7,173 nucleotides of DNA, taken from the NCBI GenBank assembly GCA_003219225.1, contig QHPZ01000010.1, forward strand, positions 1-7,173, written 5' to 3'. Positions 1-6,160 of this stretch are shown here, piece by piece. A program made the position numbers and the translations under genes. Numbering within the stretch: the first letter of the stretch is position 1; each line of letters begins with the position of its first letter. The DNA comes from Verrucomicrobiota bacterium (lineage in GTDB: Bacteria > Verrucomicrobiota > Verrucomicrobiia > Chthoniobacterales > UBA10450). The notes under the pieces were generated by a model, which was given only the letters and a program-made list of their open reading frames with translations, searched no databases and had not been told where the DNA came from.

Positions 1-875
1 CCGAGGCTTTGGCGGATATCGTTCATCAAGTTTTCCCCGGTTTCGCTCAGACCCAGCGCGGTGGCATCTTTGCCGTCGCGTTTCGCGGCTAACTCTGGGG
101 CGGAACAAGTGTTGATCCAGCGTTCGATATTCGCGCGGATTTCGGCGAGCAGCTCCGCCTGGCCCGGTGAATTCGCAACCAGGATCGAGAGATAGCCGTT
201 GTAGGTGTAGAAATCGGTAACCGCCCGCTGGTAAGCCTCGATGAAGTGCTGGTCGCCAGTCAGTAAATAGCCGCGCTTCTCCTTTTGCATCTCCAGCACG
301 GAGCGCTCGAGCTTGGGCAGGAAATCGAGCATCTGACTCGATTGCGTGGCCCACTCCTGCTCGAGCATGCGCCGATTGAGGACGATCCGTTCTTCATCCT
401 GGATCGACCGGAGGATCGGTACCGCTACATTATCGATCCAGTTTTGGACGACCTCCTGGACCTTCATCACCCGTTTACGTTGTTTCGGATTGTTCAAAAT
501 GAGCCCGGTGAGGTGATCGATATTTTTTCTGATCGTTTCCCGCCGCCGGTTGAAAGAAGTCACGTAATCGGGGTTGGCCGTGAGCAGCAGACCGCGATGC
601 GCGGTTTCCAGCGCGGCGATATCGTTTTCGACGAAACTGCTCACCCGGATGACTTCGACCGTGTGCGCTCGCAGCATCTCCTGCTGGTGATTGCGCAGCG
701 TGACGTAGAGGAAAATGCCGGCGAGCAAGACGATCACGCTTACGCCGGCGGCCGTGCCCGAGAGCACCTTGAAATGAAAATGCTGCTGGCTAAACAGCCA
801 GGCAGCGGATCGGCGGACCGGGCCCGCTTGCCTTGGTTGAATCGCGCTCTCCTGCGGCGGTTCGGATTGGCCCAT
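1..875 (-). CDS. Membrane sensor protein, N-terminal part with tandem CHASE3-like modules (partial)
   Basis: This open frame starts at ATG 875 and leaves the window after 291 codons, so the C-terminal output region is missing. An in-frame TAA two codons upstream of the ATG fixes the start region; no Shine-Dalgarno sequence is seen. Residues 1-35 look cytoplasmic and charged, and about 37-60 form one hydrophobic membrane helix. Residues about 71-162 carry a CHASE3-type helical sensor with the hallmark patch ETAHRGLLLTANPDYVTSF (90-108). A second copy begins near 180 with EMQKEKRGYLLTGDQHFIEAY (195-215). CHASE3 is an extracytoplasmic four-helix sensing domain, usually followed by a second membrane helix and a histidine kinase, methyl-accepting or cyclic-di-GMP output. 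A histidine kinase is the commonest outcome, but the output domain cannot be seen and the ligand is unknown. It lies 83 bases downstream of truA on the same strand, so it may have its own promoter. Confidence 0.8.
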   Translation of the reverse strand, partial: MGQSEPPQESAIQPRQAGPVRRSAAWLFSQQHFHFKVLSGTAAGVSVIVLLAGIFLYVTLRNHQQEMLRAHTVEVIRVSSFVENDIAALETAHRGLLLTANPDYVTSFNRRRETIRKNIDHLTGLILNNPKQRKRVMKVQEVVQNWIDNVAVPILRSIQDEERIVLNRRMLEQEWATQSSQMLDFLPKLERSVLEMQKEKRGYLLTGDQHFIEAYQRAVTDFYTYNGYLSILVANSPGQAELLAEIRANIERWINTCSAPELAAKRDGKDATALGLSETGENLMNDIRQSL

Positions 876-920
876 GGACGTTTACAAAGAATGCAGGTGT
901 TCTACCAATCCAAACTTCCG

Positions 921-940
921 GCCGACTCTCTCGAGTCAGC
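921..940 (-). other. Hairpin between truA and the sensor gene
   Basis: An inverted repeat has 8-base arms (GCCGACTC and GAGTCAGC on the plus strand) around a 4-base loop. In a minus-strand transcript it forms a stem with one G-U pair and a GAGA loop, which is a GNRA-type tetraloop. It begins about 18 bases after the truA stop. No uridine run follows, so it is not a standard intrinsic terminator; an mRNA-stabilising or processing hairpin is as likely. The rest of the 83-base gap shows nothing else I can support. Confidence 0.35.
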
Positions 941-958
941 GGATTCCGTAGAGCAATC

Positions 959-1702
959 TCAGTACCGAACACGCAGAAGAAATAATCCTTCGGCGGGGGC
1001 GACGTGGCGCGGACCGTTCGCCTGAGGTGAGGTCAGCCGTTTGTGAATTTCATCGGGCGACATTCTGCCCAGCGCGCAGTGGACAAGCGCGCCGACCATG
1101 AGCCGTACCATCCTGTAGAGGAAGCCGTCGCCATCGAACTCAATCGTTAGGCAGGCCTCCCGCCGCTGCACCCGCACCGAGTTGATCGTGCGCCGCGTGT
1201 TCGTATCGGGTTGGCCGCGATTGGCGGCAAAAGCGGCAAAGTCGTGGGTGCCGACAAACAGTTGCACGCCCGCTTGCAGCGTTGCGATGTTCAACGGCGA
1301 GGCAACGTGCCAGGCCCGGCCGTATTCGAGCGGCGGCAACACCGGAGCCGACCAGACGCGGTAACGATAGACTTTTCCTTTCGCGGAAAGGCGCGCATGA
1401 AAACTCTCCGATACAAAAGAGCAGCGCAGCACACGAACCGCCGGAGGCAACAAGGCATTGAGCGCTTTTAACCAGCCGTCGGCGGACAATCTGTTCCCGG
1501 CAAGATCGACATGGGCGCATTGGCCGAGTGCATGCACGCCCGCATCAGTCCGTCCGGCGCCATGAACGCGAACGCGCTCGCCGCCGATTTTGTGGAAAGC
1601 GCGCTCGAGACAATCCTGCACGGTGTTGCGATGAGCCTGGCTTTGCCAGCCTTCAAACTGGCTGCCGTCATAGGCGACGATCAATTTGAGTCGTCGCGCC
1701 AT
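959..1702 (-). CDS. truA: tRNA pseudouridine synthase A
   Basis: TruA isomerises uridines at positions 38-40 of the tRNA anticodon stem-loop to pseudouridine. The 247-residue protein is complete and of normal family length. The N-terminus LKLIVAYDGSQFEGWQ (6-20) is typical. The catalytic loop GAGRTDAGVHALGQ (48-61) contains the nucleophile Asp53. Further family landmarks are GTHDFAAF (151-158), the C-terminal RNA-binding segment GDGFLYRMVR (191-200) and the terminal APAEGLFL (235-242). The ATG at 1702 lies 7 bases after the ruvX stop. An AAGGA stretch directly abuts the ATG, so its spacing is poor for a Shine-Dalgarno; translation may be coupled to ruvX. It is the third gene of a likely manC-ruvX-truA transcript. 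Confidence 0.97.
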   Translation of the reverse strand: MARRLKLIVAYDGSQFEGWQSQAHRNTVQDCLERAFHKIGGERVRVHGAGRTDAGVHALGQCAHVDLAGNRLSADGWLKALNALLPPAVRVLRCSFVSESFHARLSAKGKVYRYRVWSAPVLPPLEYGRAWHVASPLNIATLQAGVQLFVGTHDFAAFAANRGQPDTNTRRTINSVRVQRREACLTIEFDGDGFLYRMVRLMVGALVHCALGRMSPDEIHKRLTSPQANGPRHVAPAEGLFLLRVRY

Positions 1703-1709
1703 TCCTTTT

Positions 1710-2159
1710 TCAGCGCGAGAATTCTTCCGCGGGCGCCGAGTTCTGGTGGTCGAGGTAGCCCTGCAGAATCACCTGCGCGGCAACTTGATCGACATAAGGC
1801 CGCGTAGAGCGCGTTTTTTTGCCGGCTTCGCGCAGCGCGCGATTGGCTGCAACCGTACTCAGCCGCTCATCCCACGTGATCACCTCACACGGCAGAACGG
1901 TGCGGAGTCTCTCGACAAATTTCAGGGCTTCGGTCGCCGCCGTCCCGATTTCGCCGCTCATGCGCCGTGGAACCCCGACGATCGCCTTGTCGATCTTGCG
2001 CTCGCGCACGATGGCCGCAATCCGCGCCACTGCTTCTTTGCTCGCCGCAATTGTTTCGAGAGGGTGGGCCAGCAATTGCAGCTCGTCCGAGATGGCCAGG
2101 CCGATCCGGGCCCGCCCAAAATCAATGGCCAGGATCGGTTTCAATACCGCGTTGCTCAT
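1710..2159 (-). CDS. ruvX: RuvX/YqgF family RNase H-fold nuclease (putative pre-16S rRNA nuclease)
   Basis: This small RNase H-fold protein belongs to the YqgF/RuvX family, implicated in maturation of the 16S rRNA 5' end and formerly annotated as a Holliday junction resolvase. The 149 residues match the usual family length. The metal-binding acidic positions are visible: Asp13 in AIDFGRARIGLAISD (11-25), Glu98 in WDERLSTVAANRALREAG (96-113) and Asp124 in PYVDQVAAQVILQGYL (121-136). The family patch IVGVPRRMSGEIG spans 60-72. The start overlaps the stop of manC as ATGA, indicating translational coupling, and truA follows after 7 bases. The C-terminal tail after residue 138 is short and variable, as is usual. 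The fold assignment is firm; the exact substrate in this organism is inferred from the family. Confidence 0.95.
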   Translation of the reverse strand: MSNAVLKPILAIDFGRARIGLAISDELQLLAHPLETIAASKEAVARIAAIVRERKIDKAIVGVPRRMSGEIGTAATEALKFVERLRTVLPCEVITWDERLSTVAANRALREAGKKTRSTRPYVDQVAAQVILQGYLDHQNSAPAEEFSR

Positions 2160-3229
2160 TGTAATTCCGGCGGGAGCTTCCCGACCAGGTCCTTGATCCG
2201 CTCGGCCTGATGGCGATGACAGATCAGCACCGCGTCGGCCGTGCGCACCACGATCAAGTTGTGCACTCCGAGGAGTGCAATCGTGGTGCCGTTCTGGTCG
2301 AAGACAATGTTGTTAGTCGAATCGAGCGCGGTGACCGCGCCGTTGGCCGAGTTTCCGTGCTCGTCGTTCTTAAAATAGTTCGCGACCGCTCGCCAACTGC
2401 CGATGTCGTCCCAGTCAAAACTCGCTTCGACTACCAGGACCCGATCGGCTTTTTCCATGATTGCGTAGTCGAACGAGATCCGCGGCAGTTTGCTGAAGCG
2501 CTCGCGCAAGGCTCTGGCGAATTCTCCGGGCGCGCGGAGTTGGGAAATGAAATCGGCCAGCTCGGGAGCGTGCCGGTTAAATTCGCTGAGCACAGTCGGC
2601 ACCGACCACACAAACATGCCGGCGTTCCAGCGAAAGTTGCCGCTGCGCAGGAACGACTCGGCAAGATCGACATTCGGTTTCTCGCGAAAACGCACGACCC
2701 GGTGGATCGCGTCCTTGCCGGCGCCGCTGCGCAAACGCACCGGCTCGCCTTGCTCGATATAGCCGAAGCCCGGGCAAGCCCAGGTGGGTTTCACGCCGAT
2801 CGTAACCAGCTCGCCGGTTTCCTCGGCTGTTTGCGCCGCCAGGCCGAGGCTCTGCTGGAACGCGGCGCGATCTGAAATCACGTGGTCGGCCGGCAACACA
2901 ATCATTGTCGCCGCATGATCGCGCGCCGCGACCCAGCCGGCGCCGAGCGCGACCGCTGCCGCGGTGTCGCGTTTGGCGGGCTCAGCCAGAATGTTTTCCT
3001 TCGGGAACGCGCTCAGCAGCTTGCCCACGGCGGCTTCTTGTTCCGCATTCGTTAGGATAAGGATGCGTTCAGCTGCAACTAACCCTTCTAATCTCGCGAC
3101 CGTCTCCTCGAGTAGTGCCCGTTTCGACACCAGCCGGAGCAACTGTTTGGGACGCGCCCGGCGGCTCAACGGCCAAAAACGTTCGCCACTTCCGCCGGCG
3201 AGAATCAGCGCGTAGATCGGATTGGCCAT
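2156..3229 (-). CDS. manC: Mannose-1-phosphate guanylyltransferase (GDP-mannose pyrophosphorylase), single-domain type
   Basis: The enzyme condenses mannose-1-phosphate and GTP to GDP-mannose and pyrophosphate, the mannosyl/fucosyl donor precursor for LPS, exopolysaccharide and glycans. The 357-residue protein holds the nucleotidyltransferase signature LAGGSGERFWPLSRRARPKQ (10-29), EPAKRDTAAA (83-92), the PADHVI metal-binding motif (113-118), FREKP (181-185), NAGMFVW (202-208), SFDYAIMEK (252-260) and FDWDDIGSW (271-279). A left-handed beta-helix tail follows to the end. There is no C-terminal cupin phosphomannose isomerase domain, so isomerisation of fructose-6-phosphate must come from another protein. 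The usual PETGxGYIE patch reads ACPGFGYIE here (151-159). The ATG at 3229 has no Shine-Dalgarno sequence. It is the first gene of a manC-ruvX-truA unit and divergent from the small membrane protein gene; no mannose-pathway partner is visible nearby. Confidence 0.93.
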   Translation of the reverse strand: MANPIYALILAGGSGERFWPLSRRARPKQLLRLVSKRALLEETVARLEGLVAAERILILTNAEQEAAVGKLLSAFPKENILAEPAKRDTAAAVALGAGWVAARDHAATMIVLPADHVISDRAAFQQSLGLAAQTAEETGELVTIGVKPTWACPGFGYIEQGEPVRLRSGAGKDAIHRVVRFREKPNVDLAESFLRSGNFRWNAGMFVWSVPTVLSEFNRHAPELADFISQLRAPGEFARALRERFSKLPRISFDYAIMEKADRVLVVEASFDWDDIGSWRAVANYFKNDEHGNSANGAVTALDSTNNIVFDQNGTTIALLGVHNLIVVRTADAVLICHRHQAERIKDLVGKLPPELQ

Positions 3230-3323
3230 GTCGATAACGAAAAATCAGCCGTGTCTGGAACGATCCAAGCTACGCGACGATTTTGCCGTTTCTTTTTGTT
3301 AAACGCGACGTATAAGGTAGGCG
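3230..3323. promoter_or_regulatory. Divergent intergenic region (manC and small membrane protein)
   Basis: These 94 bases separate two divergently read genes, so promoters for both directions are expected here by position. The segment around 3285-3315 is richer in T and A than its surroundings. A TATAAG at 3311-3316 resembles a -10 element but sits too close to the downstream ATG and lacks a well-spaced -35. On the minus strand a TTGGAT (3266-3271) could be a -35 element with only a weak AT-rich -10. I cannot assign either promoter with confidence. Confidence 0.3.
3314..3317 (+). promoter_or_regulatory. Shine-Dalgarno of the small membrane protein gene
   Basis: AAGG lies 6 bases before the ATG at 3324. 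It is the only well-placed ribosome binding site in the window and supports reading this small frame on the plus strand rather than the overlapping antisense frame. Confidence 0.6.
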
Positions 3324-3629
3324 ATGAATCTCCCCTTATCCATTCCAAAAAGCCCGGAGCAACTGCCGCTGGACAGTTTGCTCGCGCTCACCCGGACCGC
3401 CTTTGGTCTGGGCATTGGAATGTTGATGGCGGACAAGTTCAAGCGGCCGGTGCGCAACGCCGCCGCGATCACGCTTGTGTCTATCGGCGCGCTGGCGGCT
3501 GTGCCCTTCGTGGTCAAAGCCGCCTTGGAACGGATTAATCGTCCCGAATCGGAGCGCGCCAGTCGCGCCCGGCTGCGCTCCATTCGTGGCGATTCCGGTT
3601 ACCGCTCCGACGACATGGACGTCTATTAA
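3324..3629 (+). CDS. Small predicted membrane protein, unknown function
   Basis: The product has 101 residues and I do not recognise a family. Residues about 20-39 (LALTRTAFGLGIGMLMADKF) are glycine-rich and moderately hydrophobic. Residues 46-67 form a clearer membrane helix (AAITLVSIGALAAVPFVV). The loop between them is basic (KFKRPVRN), and the C-terminal tail (69-101) is rich in Arg, Ser, Glu and Asp, ending SDDMDVY. A hairpin-like inner-membrane protein with both ends on one side is the likeliest topology; a single helix is possible. A Shine-Dalgarno sequence 6 bases before the ATG supports the start. It stands alone: divergent from manC, and 127 bases before the carboxyltransferase gene. 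An antisense frame of 94 codons covers the same DNA but lacks a ribosome binding site and a plausible protein pattern. Confidence 0.7.
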   Translation: MNLPLSIPKSPEQLPLDSLLALTRTAFGLGIGMLMADKFKRPVRNAAAITLVSIGALAAVPFVVKAALERINRPESERASRARLRSIRGDSGYRSDDMDVY

Positions 3630-3688
3630 GAGCGGCCCTTTATTGGTACCGGGCTTCAGACCGGTGACAGATGAGCAAATGAACGCCG

Positions 3689-3704
3689 AACCGTTTTAAC
3701 GGTT
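3689..3704. repeat. Inverted repeat upstream of the carboxyltransferase gene
   Basis: AACCGTT and AACGGTT are 7-base complementary arms separated by two bases. It lies 52 bases before the ATG of the carboxyltransferase gene and 60 bases after the stop of the small membrane protein gene. A short symmetric element at this position fits an operator for a dimeric regulator. A hairpin (6-base stem, TTTA loop) is the alternative, but there is no T run for a terminator. A weaker ACCGG/CCGGT pair (3648-3652 and 3661-3665) precedes it. The remainder of the 3630-3756 gap shows nothing recognisable. Confidence 0.35.
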
Positions 3705-3756
3705 TCAGCGCACGCTTGAACTCGCGACGGTCGCAGATTAAGCGTGCTTCGCGCCC

Positions 3757-5388
3757 ATGGCCCGCACCTCGACTGCCGCCGCTACATCGCTGCGCGATTT
3801 TTCCACCAGCATGGCCAGGGAAGAAACGCTCCTGCGCGAAGGCGGCGGCCCCGCGGGATTGGAACGCCAGCGCAAGCTTGGCCGCTTGCCGGCGCGCGAG
3901 CGCATGAGCCAGCTGCTCGATAAGGACAGCGATTTCTTCGAGATCGGCCTTTGGGCCGCATATAAAATGTACCCCCAGTGGGGAAATGTTCCCGCCGCCG
4001 GTTGCATCGCCGGCATCGGCAACGTGGTTGGCATCCCCTGCATGGTGATCGCGAACGATGCGAGCGTGAAAGCGGGCGCGTTCTTCCCCGCGACCACGAA
4101 AAAAGTTCTCCGCGCCCAGCGGATCGCTTTCGAATGCTCGCTGCCCATCATCTATCTGGTCGATTCGGCCGGCGTTTTCCTGCCAATGCAGGACGAAATT
4201 TTTCCCGATGAAGACGATTTCGGCCGCATCTTCCGCAATAACTCCGTGATCTCGGCCGCCGGCATCCCGCAATTCGCCGCGATCATGGGCAACTGCGTCG
4301 CTGGCGGCGCGTATCTGCCCGTGCTCTGCGACAAAATTCTCATGACCCAGGGCAGCGGCTTATATCTTGCCGGGCCGTCATTGGTCAAAGCCGCCATTGG
4401 CCAGGTTGTCGATCAAGAAGAGCTCGGCGGCGCACGCATGCATTCCGAAATCAGCGGCACAGTCGATTTCTACGAGAAAGATGATCCTTCTTGTCTGAAA
4501 CGTCTTCGCTCGCTCGTCGCATTGCTGCCCGAAGCCGGCGCGACCAAGCCCCACAGGACCGACAACAAGCATTTCAAAGCGGCCAAGAACCCCGACGCAG
4601 TGTACGACCTGGTCAGTCTCGATGGTCAAAAAAATTATGACGCGCGTGACGTGCTGGCGACGATTGTCGACGCCCACTCTATCGAGGAATACAAAGCCGA
4701 CTATGGCAAAACGATCGTCAGCGCGTATGCGCGGATCGCCGGGCGCGCCGTAGGCATTGTCGCCAACCAGCGGCTGCAGGTGCGCACGAAAAAAGAGGGG
4801 ATCCAAATGGGCGGCGTGATTTACTCCGACAGCGCCGATAAGGCCGCCCGTTTCATCCTCGATTGCAATCAGACAGGTCTTCCGATCATTTTCTTCCAGG
4901 ACGTGACCGGATTCATGGTTGGCCGCGATGCGGAGGAAAGCGGTATTATCCGGAGCGGCGCCAAACTCGTCAACGCGGTCAGCAATTCCGTGGTGCCGAA
5001 GATCACGGTCATTGTCGGCGGCTCTTTTGGCGCCGGCAATTACGCAATGTGCGGCAAGGCTTACGATCCGCGGTTCATTGTCGCCTGGCCGAGCGCCCGC
5101 TACGCCGTGATGGGCGCCGCGCAGGCGTCCGATACAGTTTTCTCCATTCTCGCTAAAGCACGCGAGCGCGGAGAAAAAAAGACAGCGTCGGAAGAACTCG
5201 AGCAGCTTCGCGAGAAAGTGAAACAAACTTACGAAGAGCAAACCGACATCCGCTACGGCGCCGCCCGCGGGTGGGTGGACGCGATCATCCAACCGCACGA
5301 CACCCGCGACATTCTAATTCAGTTACTCCAATATGTCTCCCGCCCCATGCCGCACGCGCACTTCCATACTGGCGTCATCCAAGTTTAA
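3757..5388 (+). CDS. liuB: Acyl-CoA carboxylase carboxyltransferase (beta) subunit, methylcrotonyl-CoA carboxylase type
   Basis: The subunit transfers carboxyl from carboxybiotin to an acyl-CoA. The sequence most resembles methylcrotonyl-CoA carboxylase beta (MccB/LiuB), which makes 3-methylglutaconyl-CoA in leucine degradation. The 543 residues match that family. The N-terminal crotonase-fold half has AAYKMYPQWGNVPAAG (67-82), YLVDSAGVFLPMQDE (133-147) and the oxyanion segment GNCVAGGAYLPV (178-189), followed by GLYLAGPSLVKAAIGQ (201-216) and EELGGARMH (221-229). The C-terminal half has QDVTGFMVGR (381-390) and the oxyanion segment GGSFGAGNYAMCG (421-433). An in-frame TAA at 3739 forces the start to ATG 3757 or later; no Shine-Dalgarno is seen. 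A LiuC-type hydratase gene follows after 45 bases. No biotin carboxylase/BCCP alpha subunit (LiuD) lies in the window, so it must be elsewhere. Propionyl- or geranyl-CoA specificity cannot be excluded from sequence alone. Confidence 0.9.
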   Translation: MARTSTAAATSLRDFSTSMAREETLLREGGGPAGLERQRKLGRLPARERMSQLLDKDSDFFEIGLWAAYKMYPQWGNVPAAGCIAGIGNVVGIPCMVIANDASVKAGAFFPATTKKVLRAQRIAFECSLPIIYLVDSAGVFLPMQDEIFPDEDDFGRIFRNNSVISAAGIPQFAAIMGNCVAGGAYLPVLCDKILMTQGSGLYLAGPSLVKAAIGQVVDQEELGGARMHSEISGTVDFYEKDDPSCLKRLRSLVALLPEAGATKPHRTDNKHFKAAKNPDAVYDLVSLDGQKNYDARDVLATIVDAHSIEEYKADYGKTIVSAYARIAGRAVGIVANQRLQVRTKKEGIQMGGVIYSDSADKAARFILDCNQTGLPIIFFQDVTGFMVGRDAEESGIIRSGAKLVNAVSNSVVPKITVIVGGSFGAGNYAMCGKAYDPRFIVAWPSARYAVMGAAQASDTVFSILAKARERGEKKTASEELEQLREKVKQTYEEQTDIRYGAARGWVDAIIQPHDTRDILIQLLQYVSRPMPHAHFHTGVIQV

Positions 5389-5397
5389 GATCGACAA

Positions 5398-5432
5398 CTG
5401 ACTTCTGATCTCTGACTTCTGATCTCTGATTT
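5398..5432. repeat. Five-copy heptamer tandem repeat (CTGANNT) in front of the hydratase gene
   Basis: The 45-base gap between the carboxyltransferase stop and the hydratase ATG is mostly five head-to-tail heptamers: CTGACTT, CTGATCT, CTGACTT, CTGATCT, CTGATTT. They can also be read as a 14-base unit present twice exactly (5398-5411, 5412-5425) plus a third partial copy. The array ends one base before the ATG and leaves no room for a Shine-Dalgarno sequence. It is pyrimidine-rich on the coding strand, unlike the GC-rich flanks. Slippage-prone short repeats of this kind could vary in copy number between strains. Confidence 0.85.
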
Positions 5433-5433
5433 T

Positions 5434-6151
5434 ATGCCCGTCGTCCTCATTGAAAAACAAACGCCGCAAATCAGTGTCGTAACCCTCAACCGTCCCGAGC
5501 GTCGCAACGCTCTCACGATCGAGCTGCTCAACGAGCTCATCGCTGCGATCAAAATCGCCTCCGACCAACCCCAAGAGCGCGTCCTCATTTTGCGCGGCGC
5601 GGGTGTGGCCTTTTGTACCGGACTCGATTTGAAAGAAGCCGCGGATGCACGAAAAGCCCACGTCACCGGGCAGCTCGTTGGCCAGGCATTGATCACACTT
5701 AGTCAGACGCGGCTCGTGACCATCGCGGCGGTGCATGGAGCCGCTGTCGCAGGCGGCGCCGGACTCATGTCGGCCTGCGACTTCGTCATCGCCGCTGACG
5801 GAACAAAGATCGGCTACCCGGAGGTGCGGCGCGGTCTGATTGCTGGATTGGTCATGACCTTCCTGCGCCGGCAGGTTGGCGAACGCCACATGCGCGAGCT
5901 TTCTCGTCAATCGGGTCGTCCCAGCCGACGACCTGATGAACGAAGCGCAAAAATTTGCCGAGTCGGTTTTGCAAGGCGCACCTGGCGCGGTCGCCCAAAC
6001 CAAAAAGTTAGTCGAAGACCTTTGGCCGACAGCTGTGAAAGAAGATGTCGATGTTGCCCTCAAACATCACTTGCAAGCTCGGGAAACCGCCGAAGCCCGC
6101 GAAGGCATCGCCGCCTTCAACGAAAAGCGCAAACCTAACTGGGTGGAGTAA
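5434..6151 (+). pseudogene. liuC: Enoyl-CoA hydratase, LiuC (methylglutaconyl-CoA hydratase) type, disrupted by an internal deletion and frameshift
   Basis: The first 156 codons from ATG 5434 encode a normal crotonase N-terminal part: TLNRPERRNAL (17-27), first oxyanion segment GAGVAFCTGLDL (55-66), second HGAAVAGGAGL (101-111) and IGYPEVRRGL (126-135). After MREL (to 5901) this frame becomes an unrelated basic tail ending at 6138. The true C-terminal part continues in the next frame from about 5900: FLVNRVVPADDL, then AREGIAAFNEKRKPNW, ending TAA 6151. The joined halves total about 239 residues against about 255-260 for the family. The missing part is the LLxGxxxDAxxAxxIG helix-turn region, so a deletion of 3n+2 bases, about 50, fits better than one indel. 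The Glu144 position of rat crotonase is Gly110; Glu130 matches Glu164, as I recall for LiuC-type hydratases. Position behind the LiuB-like gene supports 3-methylglutaconyl-CoA hydration. A true pseudogene and an assembly deletion are both possible. Confidence 0.85.
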
Positions 6152-6160
6152 GGCGACGAA

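Noticed and set aside
285..1025. 246-codon plus-strand frame
   Set aside because: It lies antisense to the CHASE3 sensor and the end of truA, both with clear family motifs, and its translation shows no recognisable domain.
2210..2875. 221-codon plus-strand frame over manC
   Set aside because: Antisense to a complete, motif-rich GDP-mannose pyrophosphorylase; no domain recognised.
3689..3704. Intrinsic terminator for the small membrane protein gene
   Set aside because: Only a 6-7 base stem with an AT-rich centre and no following T tract.
3640..4272. 210-codon minus-strand frame covering the gap before the carboxyltransferase gene
   Set aside because: Most of it is antisense to the conserved N-terminal carboxyltransferase sequence, and it has no family pattern of its own.
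4378..5298. 306-codon minus-strand frame inside the carboxyltransferase gene
   Set aside because: Antisense shadow caused by the GC-rich codon pattern; the plus strand carries every carboxyltransferase motif.
5398..5432. CRISPR-like repeat
   Set aside because: The units are 7 bases and contiguous with no unique spacers, so this is a simple tandem repeat.
5323..6063. 246-codon minus-strand frame over the hydratase gene
   Set aside because: Part of its translation is the heptamer array read as SEIRSQ-like repeats, and the rest is the reverse of crotonase coding sequence.
5876..6151. Independent 91-residue gene starting at ATG 5876
   Set aside because: Its first eight codons are the out-of-frame reading of the hydratase body, and from residue 9 on it is the hydratase C-terminal part. 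It is a fragment of the broken gene, not a separate gene.
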